Positions 1-8,458 of a DNA stretch of 35,077 nt are shown piece by piece. The position numbers and the translations under genes are program-made. Positions within the stretch are counted from its first letter, which is position 1; each line of letters starts with the position of its first letter. The notes under the pieces are model-generated. The model was not told the DNA's origin. It did no database searches and worked only from the letters and a program-made list of their open reading frames with translations. This DNA comes from Klenkia terrae. Its GTDB lineage: Bacteria > Actinomycetota > Actinomycetes > Mycobacteriales > Geodermatophilaceae. The stretch lies in NCBI RefSeq assembly GCF_900491935.1, contig NZ_UEXK01000004.1, positions 3,189,050 to 3,224,126 of the forward strand. The letters are read 5' to 3'.

Positions 1-172
1 CCCGGCGCTCGTCGTGGAGGGCACCACCGAGGACGAGTCGGTCGAGGGCAGCCGGGTCGACGGTCGGCCGGGACGTGTCCTCGGCCAGGGCGGCCGGGAC
101 GCCGGCCAGCAGGACGACGCCCGTGACCAGCGCCACCGCGGCCGCGCGGGCACCGGGCAGCAGGGATCGCAT
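1..172 (-). CDS. N-terminal part of a secreted protein of unknown function (cut by window edge)
   Basis: Reading the minus strand from ATG at 172 gives MRSLLPGARAAAVALVTGVV followed by LLAGVPAALA and then EDTSRPTVD. This is a classical Sec signal peptide: a basic start, a hydrophobic core of about 18 residues and an ALA-like cleavage site near residue 30. The next residues (about 31-57, to the window edge) are polar and match no family I recognise. There is no Shine-Dalgarno sequence, but TAGCGT lies 8 nt before the ATG, so the mRNA may be leaderless. It is divergent from the nucleoside transporter genes. Only 57 codons are visible, so the exported location is well supported and the function is unknown. 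Confidence 0.7.
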   Translation of the reverse strand, partial: MRSLLPGARAAAVALVTGVVLLAGVPAALAEDTSRPTVDPAALDRLVLGGALHDERR

Positions 173-180
173 GGTGCGCG

Positions 181-186
181 ACGCTA
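181..186 (-). promoter_or_regulatory. Candidate -10 box of the divergent secreted-protein gene
   Basis: TAGCGT on the minus strand, 8 nt before the ATG at 172. It matches the actinobacterial TANNNT -10 pattern and the same hexamer recurs before add and the PNP gene. No convincing -35 is seen. Confidence 0.45.
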
Positions 187-352
187 ACCGTGGGAGGGGC
201 GGACCGGGGTGGCCCGGGTGCGTGTCGGCTCCGTCGCGTGACGCATGTGCCGGGTGTGCCGGGGCGGGCGCCACGTGTCGGCCACGTCGCCGGGTCCTAA
301 CGATCGGGTCTCGGTGTCCCTGCGGTGGTGCCGGGGGGACACCGGCCGCGGC

Positions 353-358
353 TAGCGT
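353..358 (+). promoter_or_regulatory. Candidate -10 box for the nucleoside-binding lipoprotein gene
   Basis: TAGCGT, identical to the hexamer before add and PNP, placed about 113 nt before the TTG start at 472. It implies a leader of about 105 nt, in contrast to the leaderless neighbours. No clear -35 is visible. Confidence 0.4.
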
Positions 359-471
359 GCCGGAATCGCCGCCTCGCCCCTCCGCGGGCCCGGGGCGGTG
401 GGACACCCGAGAGCACACCCCGGGGCGCACCCCCTCCGGGTGGGCGTCGCCCCACACGAGAGGAGAACCCC

Positions 472-1536
472 TTGCGCCGAGCGCGTGGGATGAAGCTGGC
501 CGCCCTGGCCATCGCCGGCAGCCTGGCCCTGGCGGCCTGCGCCAGCGACGAGGACACCAGCGGCAGCGGTGGCAGCGCGAGCAGCGGCGGCAGCGAGGAC
601 GGCCCGAAGATCGGCCTCGCCTACGACACCGGCGGCCGCGGCGACAAGTCCTTCAACGACTCGGCCTACGCCGGCGTCGAGGCGGCCATCGAGGCCAACG
701 GCGGCTCCGTGCAGGAGGTCTCGCCCAACAGCGACGCCTCCGACCGGGCCGACCTGCTGACCCAGCTCGCCGACCAGGGCTTCAACCCGATCATCGCCGT
801 CGGCTTCGCCTACGGCGACGTGATCGGCGACGTGGCCCAGCAGTACCCCGACGTCGACTTCGCCATCGTCGACTCCACCGGCGTGGACGTCGCCGACAAC
901 GTGACCGGCCTGCAGTTCGCCGCCAACCAGGGCTCGTTCCTGGGTGGCGTCGCGGCCGCGACCAAGAGCGAGACCGGCCACGTCGGCTTCGTCGGCGGCG
1001 TCGAGACCCCGCTGATCCAGGCCTTCGAGGCCGGCTTCGTCGCCGGTGCGCAGACCGTCAACCCGCAGATCATCATCGACCGGCAGTACATCTCGCCGGC
1101 CGGTGACTTCTCCGGGTTCAACGACCCCGCCCGCGGCCAGATCGTGGCCCAGGGCATGTTCGACGCCGGCGCCGACATCGTCTACGCCGCCGCCGGTGGT
1201 TCGGGCATCGGTGTCTTCCAGGCCGCCGCGGCCTCCGGTGGCCGGGCCATCGGGGTCGACTCCGACCAGTACGAGACCGTCGGCGACGCCTCGCTGCAGG
1301 CCGTGATCATGACCTCGGTCCTCAAGCGCGTGGACAACGCGGTCGAGGCCTACATCGGCACCTTCGTCGACGGCAGCGTCGAGGGCGGCACCGACGTGGT
1401 CAACGACCTGTCCACCGAGGGTGTGGGCCTGTCCTACTCCGGCGGGTTCATCGACGACATCCAGTCGACGATCGACGACTACACCCAGCAGATCGTCGAC
1501 GGCGAGATCACCGTCCCGGAGACCCCGACCGACTGA
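472..1536 (+). CDS. BMP-family ABC transporter substrate-binding lipoprotein (nucleoside binding)
   Basis: This is the surface lipoprotein that captures nucleosides for the importer encoded just downstream. The 354-residue product has a basic N-terminus, a hydrophobic stretch and the lipobox LAAC with the acylated Cys at residue 23. A Ser/Gly-rich linker follows, then the BMP/Med/PnrA-like domain beginning KIGLAYDTGGRGDKSFND. Family members bind purine or pyrimidine nucleosides; the exact ligand cannot be read here. I chose TTG at 472 because AGGAG (461-465) lies 6 nt upstream. The alternative ATG at 490 has no ribosome binding site but would still keep the signal peptide. A strong terminator follows at 1561, so this gene is probably made in excess over the ATPase and permeases, as is usual for binding proteins. 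The neighbouring cdd and deoA support a nucleoside ligand. Confidence 0.93.
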   Translation: MRRARGMKLAALAIAGSLALAACASDEDTSGSGGSASSGGSEDGPKIGLAYDTGGRGDKSFNDSAYAGVEAAIEANGGSVQEVSPNSDASDRADLLTQLADQGFNPIIAVGFAYGDVIGDVAQQYPDVDFAIVDSTGVDVADNVTGLQFAANQGSFLGGVAAATKSETGHVGFVGGVETPLIQAFEAGFVAGAQTVNPQIIIDRQYISPAGDFSGFNDPARGQIVAQGMFDAGADIVYAAAGGSGIGVFQAAAASGGRAIGVDSDQYETVGDASLQAVIMTSVLKRVDNAVEAYIGTFVDGSVEGGTDVVNDLSTEGVGLSYSGGFIDDIQSTIDDYTQQIVDGEITVPETPTD

Positions 1537-1560
1537 CGTCGGGTCGCCTCCAGCAGCAGG

Positions 1561-1596
1561 ACGACGGGCCCGGGCGGTAGCGCCCGGGCCCGTCGT
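1561..1596 (+). terminator. Perfect 16-bp hairpin between lipoprotein and ABC ATPase genes
   Basis: The arm ACGACGGGCCCGGGCG (1561-1576), loop GTAG and an exactly complementary arm (1581-1596) are followed by TTCT. It lies 24 nt after the lipoprotein stop and before the ATPase. It is probably a partial terminator that lowers expression of the downstream transporter genes relative to the binding protein. Confidence 0.85.
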
Positions 1597-1681
1597 TTCT
1601 GCTGTGTACCGTCCCACCGTCGGGACTCCGGCGGGCCCAGCGCCCAGCCGACCGAAGATCGTCCACCGAGGAGCACCGGGA

Positions 1682-3220
1682 GTGGCAGTGACGGAGTCAG
1701 CACCGTCGGCGGTGGAGCTGCGCGGGATCACCAAGCGGTTCCCGGGGGTCGTCGCGAACAAGGACATCGAGCTGCGGGTCGCCCGCGGCGAGGTCCACGC
1801 GATCGTGGGCGAGAACGGCGCCGGCAAGTCGACGCTGATGAAGACCCTGTACGGCATGCACCGGCCCGACGAGGGCCAGATCCTGCTCGACGGCCGCGAG
1901 GTCGTCTTCAAGAGCCCCGGCGACGCGATCGCGGCCGGCGTCGGCATGGTGCACCAGCACTTCATGCTGGCCGACAACCTGACGGTCCTGGAGAACGTGG
2001 TCCTGGGCGCGGAGAAGGCGCACGGCATCGGTGCCGCCGCCCGCCGCCGGATCACCGAGATCTCCGAGTCCTACGCCCTGGGCCTGGAGCCCGACGACCT
2101 GGTCGAGGACCTCGGCGTGGGCGACCGGCAGCGGGTGGAGATCGCCAAGGTGCTCTACCGCGGCGCGACCACGCTGATCCTGGACGAGCCCACCGCCGTC
2201 CTGGTGCCGCAGGAGGTCGACGAGCTGTTCGGCAACCTGGCCGAGCTCAAGCGCGAGGGCCTCACGGTCATCTTCATCTCCCACAAGCTCGACGAGGTGC
2301 GGAAGGTGGCCGACTCGATCACCGTCATCCGCCGCGGCACCACGGTGGGCACCGCCGACCCGCGGACGACGACGGCCAAGCAGCTGGCCGAGATGATGGT
2401 CGGCGCCGAGCTGCCCACCCCGGAGACCCGCACCTCCACCGTCCGCGACACCCCGGTGCTGGAGCTGCGCGGGGTCACCGTGGCCGGCCAGGGCGCCCGC
2501 CCCGCCGTCGACGACGTCACGCTGACCGTCCGCGAGGGCGAGGTCGTGGGCATCGCCGGCGTCGAGGGCAACGGCCAGGCCGAGCTGGTGGACGCGATCA
2601 TGGGCCTGCGCCCGCTGGCCGCCGGGACGGTCGTGCTCGGCACCGACGACATCACCGCCTGGACCACCCGGACCCGGCGCGAGCGCGGCATCGGGTTCAT
2701 CCCCGAGGACCGGCACCGCCAGGGCATGCTGCTGGACGCCCCGCTCTGGGAGAACCGGGTGCTGGGCCACCAGACCGAGGCCCCCAACGCCCGCGGCCTG
2801 TTCATCGACCGCAAGGCCGCCCGGGCCGACACCGAGCGGATCATGCGGGAGTACGACGTCCGCGCCCCGGGGCCGAACACCCTGGCCGTCGCCCTGTCCG
2901 GCGGCAACCAGCAGAAGCTCATCGTCGGTCGCGAGATGAGCGCCAAGCCGCGGCTGCTGATCGCCGCGCACCCCACCCGCGGCGTCGACGTCGGCGCGCA
3001 GTCGGTCATCTGGGAACTGCTCAAGGACGCCCGCGCGGAGGGGATGGGGATCGTGCTGATCTCGGCCGACCTGGACGAGCTGATCGGCCTGTCCGACACC
3101 CTCCAGGTCATGCTGCGCGGCGCCGTGGTCGCCACCCTCGACCCGGGCGCGGTCACCCCCGAGCAGCTCGGCGGGTACATGACCGGCGCGGTCGCCGGCA
3201 CCGCGGCGGGTGCGGCGTGA
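1682..3220 (+). CDS. Nucleoside ABC importer ATPase with two nucleotide-binding domains (YufO/NupO type)
   Basis: This cytoplasmic ATPase powers the nucleoside importer. The 512-residue product is a tandem ABC protein of the sugar/nucleoside class. Domain 1 has Walker A GENGAGKST at residues 43-51, the divergent signature LGVGDRQ and Walker B LILDEPTA. Domain 2 has a degenerate Walker A (GVEGNGQAE, no lysine), the signature LSGGNQQK and a Walker B region ending AAHPTRGVD. This asymmetry and length are normal for the RbsA/MglA/YufO group. GTG at 1682 is chosen because AGGAG (1669-1673) lies 8 nt upstream; an in-frame GTG at 1688 is too far. The stop overlaps the next start by 4 nt (GTGA), indicating translational coupling with the permease. 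Confidence 0.95.
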   Translation: MAVTESAPSAVELRGITKRFPGVVANKDIELRVARGEVHAIVGENGAGKSTLMKTLYGMHRPDEGQILLDGREVVFKSPGDAIAAGVGMVHQHFMLADNLTVLENVVLGAEKAHGIGAAARRRITEISESYALGLEPDDLVEDLGVGDRQRVEIAKVLYRGATTLILDEPTAVLVPQEVDELFGNLAELKREGLTVIFISHKLDEVRKVADSITVIRRGTTVGTADPRTTTAKQLAEMMVGAELPTPETRTSTVRDTPVLELRGVTVAGQGARPAVDDVTLTVREGEVVGIAGVEGNGQAELVDAIMGLRPLAAGTVVLGTDDITAWTTRTRRERGIGFIPEDRHRQGMLLDAPLWENRVLGHQTEAPNARGLFIDRKAARADTERIMREYDVRAPGPNTLAVALSGGNQQKLIVGREMSAKPRLLIAAHPTRGVDVGAQSVIWELLKDARAEGMGIVLISADLDELIGLSDTLQVMLRGAVVATLDPGAVTPEQLGGYMTGAVAGTAAGAA

Positions 3221-4431
3221 CCGTGCTGCGCCGCACCGGCCAGGCGCTGCTCGCGCCGCTGCTGGCCGTGGTCATCGCCCTGGTCATCTCCGGGGCGGTC
3301 ATGGCCGCCATCGGGGTCGACCCGCTGCGGGCGCTGTCGGTCATGACCGACTTCGGCGAGACCCCCTCGCAGCAGGTCACCGCGATCGTCGTCGTCCTCA
3401 ACCGCGCCGTCCCGCTGTTCCTGGCCGGGCTGGCGGTGGCCGTCGCCTTCCGCATGGGCCTGTTCAACATCGGCGTCGAGGGCCAGTACCGGATGGCCAC
3501 CGTCGTCGCCGCCGGCGTGGGGGCCTCGGTGTCGCTGCCGGGCCCGCTGCACGTCCTGCTGATCATCGTGGTCGCGATGGGCATGGCCGCGATCTGGGCC
3601 GGCATCGTCGGCGTCCTCAAGGTCACCCGCGGCGTGTCCGAGGTGATCAGCTCGATCATGCTGAACTTCATCGCGCTGGGGCTGGCGTCCTTCCTGCTCA
3701 CCGGCCCGCTGCGGGGCAGCGAGCCGGGCGCCTCCATCGTCACGACGAAGGAGATCCCGGAGTCGGGCTGGTTCCCCTCGCTCAACGGGGTCTTCGGCGC
3801 CCTCGGCCTGGCCAACCCGCCGCGGCAGCTCTACGGCTTCCTGCTGGTGGCGGTCGTGGTGGGCGTCGTGGTCGCGGTGCTGCTCAAGCGCACCCGGTTC
3901 GGCTTCGACCTGCGGGCCACCGGCCTGTCGGCGTCGGCGGCCTCGGCCAGCGGCGTGGACGCCAAGCGCATGGTCATCACCACGATGCTGATCTCCGGTG
4001 CGATCGCCGGGCTGATCGGCCTGCCCGACCTGCTGGGCGCCGACCACAACTACGGCACCCAGTTCACCTCCGGGCTGGGCTTCCTGGGCATCGCGATCGC
4101 CCTGCTGGGCCGCAACAACCCGATCGGCATCGCGGTCGCCGCGGTGCTCTTCGCCTTCCTGGACCGGGCGTCGGTGCCGCTGCAGATCGCCAACATCCCG
4201 TCCTCGGTGGTCACGATCATCCAGGGCACGATCGTGCTCGCGGTGGTCATCGCCAACGAGGTCGCCCGCCGCATCGCCCGCCGCCAGGCCGAGTCGGGCA
4301 CGGCGGTCGCCCCGCCGGCCGCCGGCGACGGCAGCAGCGGCGAGCCCGACGCCGGTCCGCCGAGCGGGCCCGCGCTGAGCAACGCCTCCGGCGCCACCGG
4401 CCGCACCGACCCGATGGGGAGCGCCTCGTGA
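3217..4431 (+). CDS. Nucleoside ABC transporter permease 1 (YufP/NupP type)
   Basis: First membrane subunit of the importer, 404 residues, of the branched-chain amino acid/sugar-type permease family. Many hydrophobic segments are visible, from the N-terminus (residues about 5-35) to about 350, including the family's typical FNIGVEGQYRMA stretch near residue 85. The last 55 residues are hydrophilic and rich in Gly, Ser, Pro and Ala, beyond the membrane domain; this tail is probably cytoplasmic and poorly conserved. It starts with GTG overlapping the ATPase stop and ends in a GTGA overlap with the second permease. Gene order of ATPase, permease and permease is that of known nucleoside importers such as Bacillus NupOPQ. 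Confidence 0.93.
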   Translation: MTVLRRTGQALLAPLLAVVIALVISGAVMAAIGVDPLRALSVMTDFGETPSQQVTAIVVVLNRAVPLFLAGLAVAVAFRMGLFNIGVEGQYRMATVVAAGVGASVSLPGPLHVLLIIVVAMGMAAIWAGIVGVLKVTRGVSEVISSIMLNFIALGLASFLLTGPLRGSEPGASIVTTKEIPESGWFPSLNGVFGALGLANPPRQLYGFLLVAVVVGVVVAVLLKRTRFGFDLRATGLSASAASASGVDAKRMVITTMLISGAIAGLIGLPDLLGADHNYGTQFTSGLGFLGIAIALLGRNNPIGIAVAAVLFAFLDRASVPLQIANIPSSVVTIIQGTIVLAVVIANEVARRIARRQAESGTAVAPPAAGDGSSGEPDAGPPSGPALSNASGATGRTDPMGSAS

Positions 4432-5708
4432 GCACCGCGACCACCGCCGGCACCACCGCCCCGTCCCGGGGCCCGGTGACCGAGCTCTTCATGGGCGGCG
4501 GCCGCGGGCGCCGGCTCACCTGGATCCTGGTCGGCCTGCTGCTGCTGGTCTCCGCCGTCCGGGTCATCTCCGGGCAGCAGGCGCTGACGTCGTCCTCGAC
4601 GATGGCCGCCACGCTGCTGCTGGCCGTGCCGCTGCTGCTGGCGGCGCTGGGCGGGTTGTTCGCCGAGCGGGCCGGCGTGGTGAACATCGGCCTGGACGGG
4701 ATGATGATCCTGGGCACCTGGGGGGCCGGTTTCGCCGGCTACCAGTGGGGCTGGCAGGGCGCCGTGCTCGGCGGCATCCTCATGGGCGCCCTGGGCGGGC
4801 TGCTGCACGCGGTCGCCACCGTCACCTTCGGCGTCGACCACGTGATCTCCGGCGTCGCGATCAACATCCTGGCCGCCGGCGTCGTCCGCTTCCTGTCCGA
4901 GTCGATCTACGTGGACAACCCGGCCGGCGGTGGCGTCACCCAGTCCCCGGCGATGTCCTCCCGACCGCCGACGTTCTCGCTGCCGGTGCTCTCCTCGGGC
5001 CCGGACCTGCTGGGCAAGCTGGAGAACCTGCACTGGTTCCTGCTCAGCGACCTGGCCGGGGTGCTGCGCGGGTTCACCAACGGCGTCGGCGTGCTCACCG
5101 TCGTCGCCGTCCTCATGGTGCCCGGGGCCTACCTGCTGCTGTGGCGCACCGCGTTCGGGCTGCGCCTGCGCTCCTGCGGGGAGAACCCGGCCGCGGCGGA
5201 CTCCCTGGGCGTGCCTGTCTACCGGCTCAAGTACATCGCCGTGGTCATCTCGGGCTCGCTCGCCGGGCTGGGCGGGGTGTTCCTGGTCTTCATCGCCAAC
5301 ATCTACCGCGAGGGCCAGACCAACGGCCGCGGGTTCATCGGCCTGGCCGCGCTGATCTTCGGCAACTGGCGCCCCGGTGGCCTGGCCGCCGGCGCCGGTC
5401 TGTTCGGGTTCGCCGACGCCCTGCAGCTGCGCAGCCGCACCGGCGTGGTCGCCCTGCTGCTGCTGGTGGCGATCCTGCTGCTGGCCGTCGCGGTGGTGCA
5501 GGGCGCCCGCGGCAAGATCACCCAGGCGGTGACGGCGGCAGCCTTCGCGGCCGCCTCGCTGGTGGGCTACATCGTCATCGACGAGCTGCCCGAGGGCATC
5601 GTCAGCTTCACCCCGCACCTGACCACGCTGCTGGTGCTGTCCCTGGCCTCCCAACGGCTGCGGATGCCCAAGGCCGACGGACTGGTCTACCGGAGAGGCG
5701 AACATTGA
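4428..5708 (+). CDS. Nucleoside ABC transporter permease 2 (YufQ/NupQ type)
   Basis: Second membrane subunit of the nucleoside importer, 426 residues. After a polar N-terminus of about 30 residues come multiple transmembrane segments with the family motif ERAGVVNIGLDGMMI near residue 85. A GENPAAADSLGV loop and YRLKYIAV segment resemble the cytoplasmic coupling region that contacts the ATPase. The protein is longer than the usual 300-320 residues because of an extended loop (about 160-215) and extra C-terminal hydrophobic segments. The GTG start at 4428 overlaps the previous stop. The TGA overlaps the TTG start of cdd, so uptake and deamination are translationally linked. Confidence 0.92.
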   Translation: MSTATTAGTTAPSRGPVTELFMGGGRGRRLTWILVGLLLLVSAVRVISGQQALTSSSTMAATLLLAVPLLLAALGGLFAERAGVVNIGLDGMMILGTWGAGFAGYQWGWQGAVLGGILMGALGGLLHAVATVTFGVDHVISGVAINILAAGVVRFLSESIYVDNPAGGGVTQSPAMSSRPPTFSLPVLSSGPDLLGKLENLHWFLLSDLAGVLRGFTNGVGVLTVVAVLMVPGAYLLLWRTAFGLRLRSCGENPAAADSLGVPVYRLKYIAVVISGSLAGLGGVFLVFIANIYREGQTNGRGFIGLAALIFGNWRPGGLAAGAGLFGFADALQLRSRTGVVALLLLVAILLLAVAVVQGARGKITQAVTAAAFAAASLVGYIVIDELPEGIVSFTPHLTTLLVLSLASQRLRMPKADGLVYRRGEH

Positions 5709-6109
5709 TCGACTGGGATGCCCTGCGCGCCGCGGCGCGCGAGGCCATGACGCACGCCTACGCGCCGTACTCGCACTTCCCGGTGGGTGTCGCCGGGTTG
5801 GTCGACGACGGCCGGGTGGTCACCGGCTGCAACGTCGAGAACGCCTCGTACGGCATCGGGCTGTGCGCCGAGTGCGGGATGGTCAGCGAGCTCGCCCGCT
5901 CCGGCGGCGGCCGGCTGGTCGCGGTGGCCTGCGTCGGCGGTGACGGCCAGCCGCTCATGCCGTGCGGCCGGTGCCGGCAGCTGCTCTGGGAGTTCGGCGG
6001 CGCGGACATGATGATCGAGACCGTGTCGCTGGGGATCGTGCCGATGCGCGAGGTGCTGCCCGACGCGTTCGGCCCCGAGGACCTGGTGAAGGCGGCGGAG
6101 CGGGCATGA
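5705..6109 (+). CDS. cdd: Cytidine deaminase
   Basis: It hydrolyses cytidine and deoxycytidine to uridine and deoxyuridine for pyrimidine salvage. The 134-residue protein matches the short tetrameric zinc class. The motif CNVENASYGIGLCAECG starts at residue 42 with zinc ligand Cys54 and proton-shuttle Glu56. PCGRC gives ligands Cys87 and Cys90. TTG at 5705 is the start: GGAGAGG (5692-5698) lies 6 nt upstream, and the start overlaps the permease stop as TTGA. The N-terminus so defined (MIDWDALRAAAREAM) aligns with the usual start of the family. The stop overlaps deoA by ATGA. The operon position implies that imported cytidine is deaminated at once. Confidence 0.96.
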   Translation: MIDWDALRAAAREAMTHAYAPYSHFPVGVAGLVDDGRVVTGCNVENASYGIGLCAECGMVSELARSGGGRLVAVACVGGDGQPLMPCGRCRQLLWEFGGADMMIETVSLGIVPMREVLPDAFGPEDLVKAAERA

Positions 6110-7386
6110 GCACCCACGACGCGATCGACGTCATCCGGGCCAAGCGGGACGGCGTCGAGCTGTCCGGCGACCAGATCCGCTGGGTCATCGGCGCCTACAC
6201 CGCGGGCCAGGTGCCCGACGAGCAGATGAGCGCGTTGCTGATGAGCGTGTTCTTCCGCGGCATGACGCCGGCAGAGCTCGCCGCGTGGACCCAGGCGATG
6301 ATCGACTCCGGCGTCCGCAAGGACCTGTCCGGGCTGGGCCGCCCGACCGCGGACAAGCACTCCACCGGCGGCGTGGGGGACAAGACCACCCTGCCGCTGG
6401 CGCCCCTGGTCGCCGCGTGCGGCGTCGCCGTCCCGCAGCTGTCCGGCCGCGGGCTCGGGCACACCGGCGGCACGCTGGACAAGCTGGAGGCCATCCCCGG
6501 CTGGCGGGCGGCGCTGACCGAGGACGAGTACCTCGCCCAGCTCCGCGACGTCGGTGCCGTGGTGTGCGCGGCCGGCAACGACCTGGCCCCGGCGGACAAG
6601 CTGCTCTACGCGCTGCGCGACGTCACCGGCACGGTCGAGTCGATCCCGCTGATCGCCAGCTCGATCATGAGCAAGAAGATCGCCGAGGGCGCCGACGCGC
6701 TCGTGCTGGACGTCAAGACCGGCAGCGGCGCGTTCATGAAGGACGTCGAGAGCTCCCGCGAGCTGGCCCGCACCATGGTCGGCCTCGGCGAGGCCGCCGG
6801 CGTGCGCACCGTGGCCCTGGTGACCGCGATGGACCGTCCGCTGGGCCGCTCGGCGGGCAACGCCGTCGAGGTCGCGGAGTCCCTCGAGGTGCTGGCCGGC
6901 GGCGGACCGGCCGACCTGGTCGAGCTGACCCTGGCCCTGGCCCGCGAGATGCTGGCCGGCGCCGGGCGCCCGGACGTCGACCCCGCCGCGGCGCTGGCCG
7001 ACGGCCGGGCCATGGACTCCTGGAAGGCCATGATCCGTGCCCAGGGCGGTGACCCCGACGCCCCGCTGCCGCAGCCGACCGAGCGCCACGTGGTCACCGC
7101 GCCGGCCACCGGCACGCTCACCCGGCTGGACGCCTACGCCCTGGGCGTGGCCGCCTGGCGGCTGGGTGCCGGCCGGGCGCGCAAGGAGGACCCGGTGTCG
7201 GCCGCGGCCGGCGTCGTCTGGCACGCGTCGGTGGGGGAGCAGGTGACCGCCGGCCAGCCGCTGCTGGAGCTGCAGACCGACGACGCCTCGCGGATCGAGC
7301 GGGCGCTGGCGGCCCTGGACGGCGCCGTGGGCGTCGACACCGAGGACACCGTGCTGCCGCTGGTGGTCGACCGCATCACGTCCTGA
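6106..7386 (+). CDS. deoA: Thymidine phosphorylase
   Basis: It phosphorolyses thymidine and deoxyuridine to the base plus deoxyribose-1-phosphate. The 426-residue protein has the phosphate-binding motif KHSTGGVGDKTT from residue 84 and the family signature SGRGLGHTGGTLDKLEA at residues 113-129. The C-terminal domain ends with a sequence containing HASVGEQVTAGQPL, as in pyrimidine-nucleoside phosphorylases. Some relatives also accept uridine, and I cannot separate these from sequence. It is the last gene of the importer operon, coupled to cdd by ATGA. Its sugar product can feed the phosphomutase at 21708 and DeoC at 18237. Confidence 0.96.
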   Translation: MSTHDAIDVIRAKRDGVELSGDQIRWVIGAYTAGQVPDEQMSALLMSVFFRGMTPAELAAWTQAMIDSGVRKDLSGLGRPTADKHSTGGVGDKTTLPLAPLVAACGVAVPQLSGRGLGHTGGTLDKLEAIPGWRAALTEDEYLAQLRDVGAVVCAAGNDLAPADKLLYALRDVTGTVESIPLIASSIMSKKIAEGADALVLDVKTGSGAFMKDVESSRELARTMVGLGEAAGVRTVALVTAMDRPLGRSAGNAVEVAESLEVLAGGGPADLVELTLALAREMLAGAGRPDVDPAAALADGRAMDSWKAMIRAQGGDPDAPLPQPTERHVVTAPATGTLTRLDAYALGVAAWRLGAGRARKEDPVSAAAGVVWHASVGEQVTAGQPLLELQTDDASRIERALAALDGAVGVDTEDTVLPLVVDRITS

Positions 7387-7564
7387 GGAGCGGGGGCCCG
7401 CAGGGTCCCCCGACGAAGGACTCGTCCTTTCCCGACGACGGGAGGGGCGAGGCACGAGTCCCCTCCCCGAGGAGGGAGCAGCTTCGCTCGCCGCGGCCGG
7501 GGAACGGCTCCTGATCGCGGTGCGGCGCGGAGCGTCGCAGTGTCATGGGGGACACTCGTCCCTC
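7387..7564. repeat. Intergenic block of three successive hairpins (terminator region or dispersed element)
   Basis: Three stem-loops follow each other. The first is 7392-7411 (GGGGGCCC against GGGTCCCCC, with a bulged T). The second is 7418-7461 (GGACTCGT pairing with ACGAGTCC and, nested inside, TCCCG/CGGGA with loop ACGA). The third is 7461-7476 (CCCTCC/GGAGGG, loop CCGA). There is no T-tract. The block probably ends the deoA transcript, and its layered symmetry also suggests a repeat element that could recur in the genome. Further on, GTGTC (7540-7544) and GACAC (7551-7555) form a short inverted repeat 9 nt before the next start. Confidence 0.45.
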
Positions 7565-8458
7565 GTGAGCACCACCCCTGCGCCCGTCACCGAGCAGCCG
7601 ACCACCCCGCTGGACCCCGATGCGGCGATCAGCGTGCGCGGGCTGGTGAAGCGCTACGGCGACCGCAACGCCGTCGACGGCCTGGACCTGGACATCCGGC
7701 GCGGGGAGATCTTCGCGCTGCTGGGCCCCAACGGCGCCGGCAAGACCACCACCGTCGAGGTGCTCGAGGGCTACCGCAGCCGGGACGGCGGCCAGGTCGC
7801 CGTCCTGGGCGTGGACCCGGCGGTGGGCGGACGGCGCTGGCGCTCCGACATCGGCATCGTGCTGCAGGCCGGCGCCGGCGACAGCCAGCTGACCTGCCTG
7901 GAGCTGCTCACCGCCCAGGCGTCGTACTATCCGGCACCGCGGGACCCGCACGAGGTGCTCGAGCTCGTCGGGCTGAGCGAGAAGGCCGGCGCCCGCGGGC
8001 GGTCGCTGTCCGGTGGCCAGCGCCGCCGGCTGGACGTCGCCCTGGGCATCGTCGGCGGCCCGGCCCTGCTGTTCCTGGACGAGCCGACCACCGGGTTCGA
8101 CCCCGAGGCCCGCCGCCAGTTCTGGTCGCTGATCCGCTCCCTGCGCGAGCTCGGGACGACGATGCTGCTGACCACCCACTACCTGGACGAGGCCGAGGAG
8201 CTGGCCGACCGGGTGGGGGTCATCACCGCCGGACGGCTGGTCGAGGTCGCCGTCCCCGCCGAGCTGGGGGGCCGGGGCACCGCGCCCGCGGTGGTCAGCT
8301 GGACCGAGGACGGCCGCCGCCGCACCGAGGCCACCCAGACCCCCACCGCCCTGGTCGCCGACCTCGCCGCCCGGTTCCCCGGCGAGGTGCCCGACCTGGC
8401 CGTCGCCCGCCCGACCCTGGAAGACGTGTACCTGCAGATGATCGGCCAGACATCGTGA
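7565..8458 (+). CDS. ABC-2 type exporter ATP-binding protein
   Basis: Cytoplasmic ATPase partner of the following membrane protein. The 297 residues include Walker A GPNGAGKT at 54-61, the signature LSGGQRRRLDVA, Walker B LLFLDEPTTGFD and the switch TTHYLDEAEEL. It belongs to the DrrA/CcmA-like drug or lipid export class. The C-terminal 80 residues (VVSWTEDGRRRTEA and following) form the extra domain common in DrrA-type proteins. GTG at 7565 is the best start; no good ribosome binding site is seen. The substrate is unknown. It overlaps the permease gene by GTGA, and nothing ties it functionally to nucleosides apart from location. Confidence 0.92.
   Translation: MSTTPAPVTEQPTTPLDPDAAISVRGLVKRYGDRNAVDGLDLDIRRGEIFALLGPNGAGKTTTVEVLEGYRSRDGGQVAVLGVDPAVGGRRWRSDIGIVLQAGAGDSQLTCLELLTAQASYYPAPRDPHEVLELVGLSEKAGARGRSLSGGQRRRLDVALGIVGGPALLFLDEPTTGFDPEARRQFWSLIRSLRELGTTMLLTTHYLDEAEELADRVGVITAGRLVEVAVPAELGGRGTAPAVVSWTEDGRRRTEATQTPTALVADLAARFPGEVPDLAVARPTLEDVYLQMIGQTS

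Larger units (their letters stand above)
173..471. other. Divergent intergenic region, about 300 bp
   Basis: There is no credible gene here. It holds the minus-strand -10 candidate at 181-186, a plus-strand TAGCGT at 353-358 and the AGGAG ribosome binding site at 461-465. The leader between 359 and 471 is rich in G and C runs (for example around 388-400 and 416-452) that could fold, but I do not recognise a named riboswitch. Confidence 0.5.

Noticed and set aside
352-2055. Long open frame on the minus strand opposite the lipoprotein and ATPase genes
   Set aside because: It mirrors the coding strand of well-identified genes, has low-complexity composition (Gly, Asp, Val rich) and no ribosome binding site. 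Antisense open frames are expected in DNA this GC-rich.
2536-2625. Missing Walker A lysine in the second ATPase domain of the nucleoside importer
   Set aside because: This degeneration is normal for the RbsA/MglA/YufO family and is not a sign of damage.
7540-7555. GTGTC/GACAC inverted repeat before the ABC-2 ATPase gene as an operator
   Set aside because: Arms of only 5 bp and no adjacent regulator gene; kept only as a remark in the intergenic entry.
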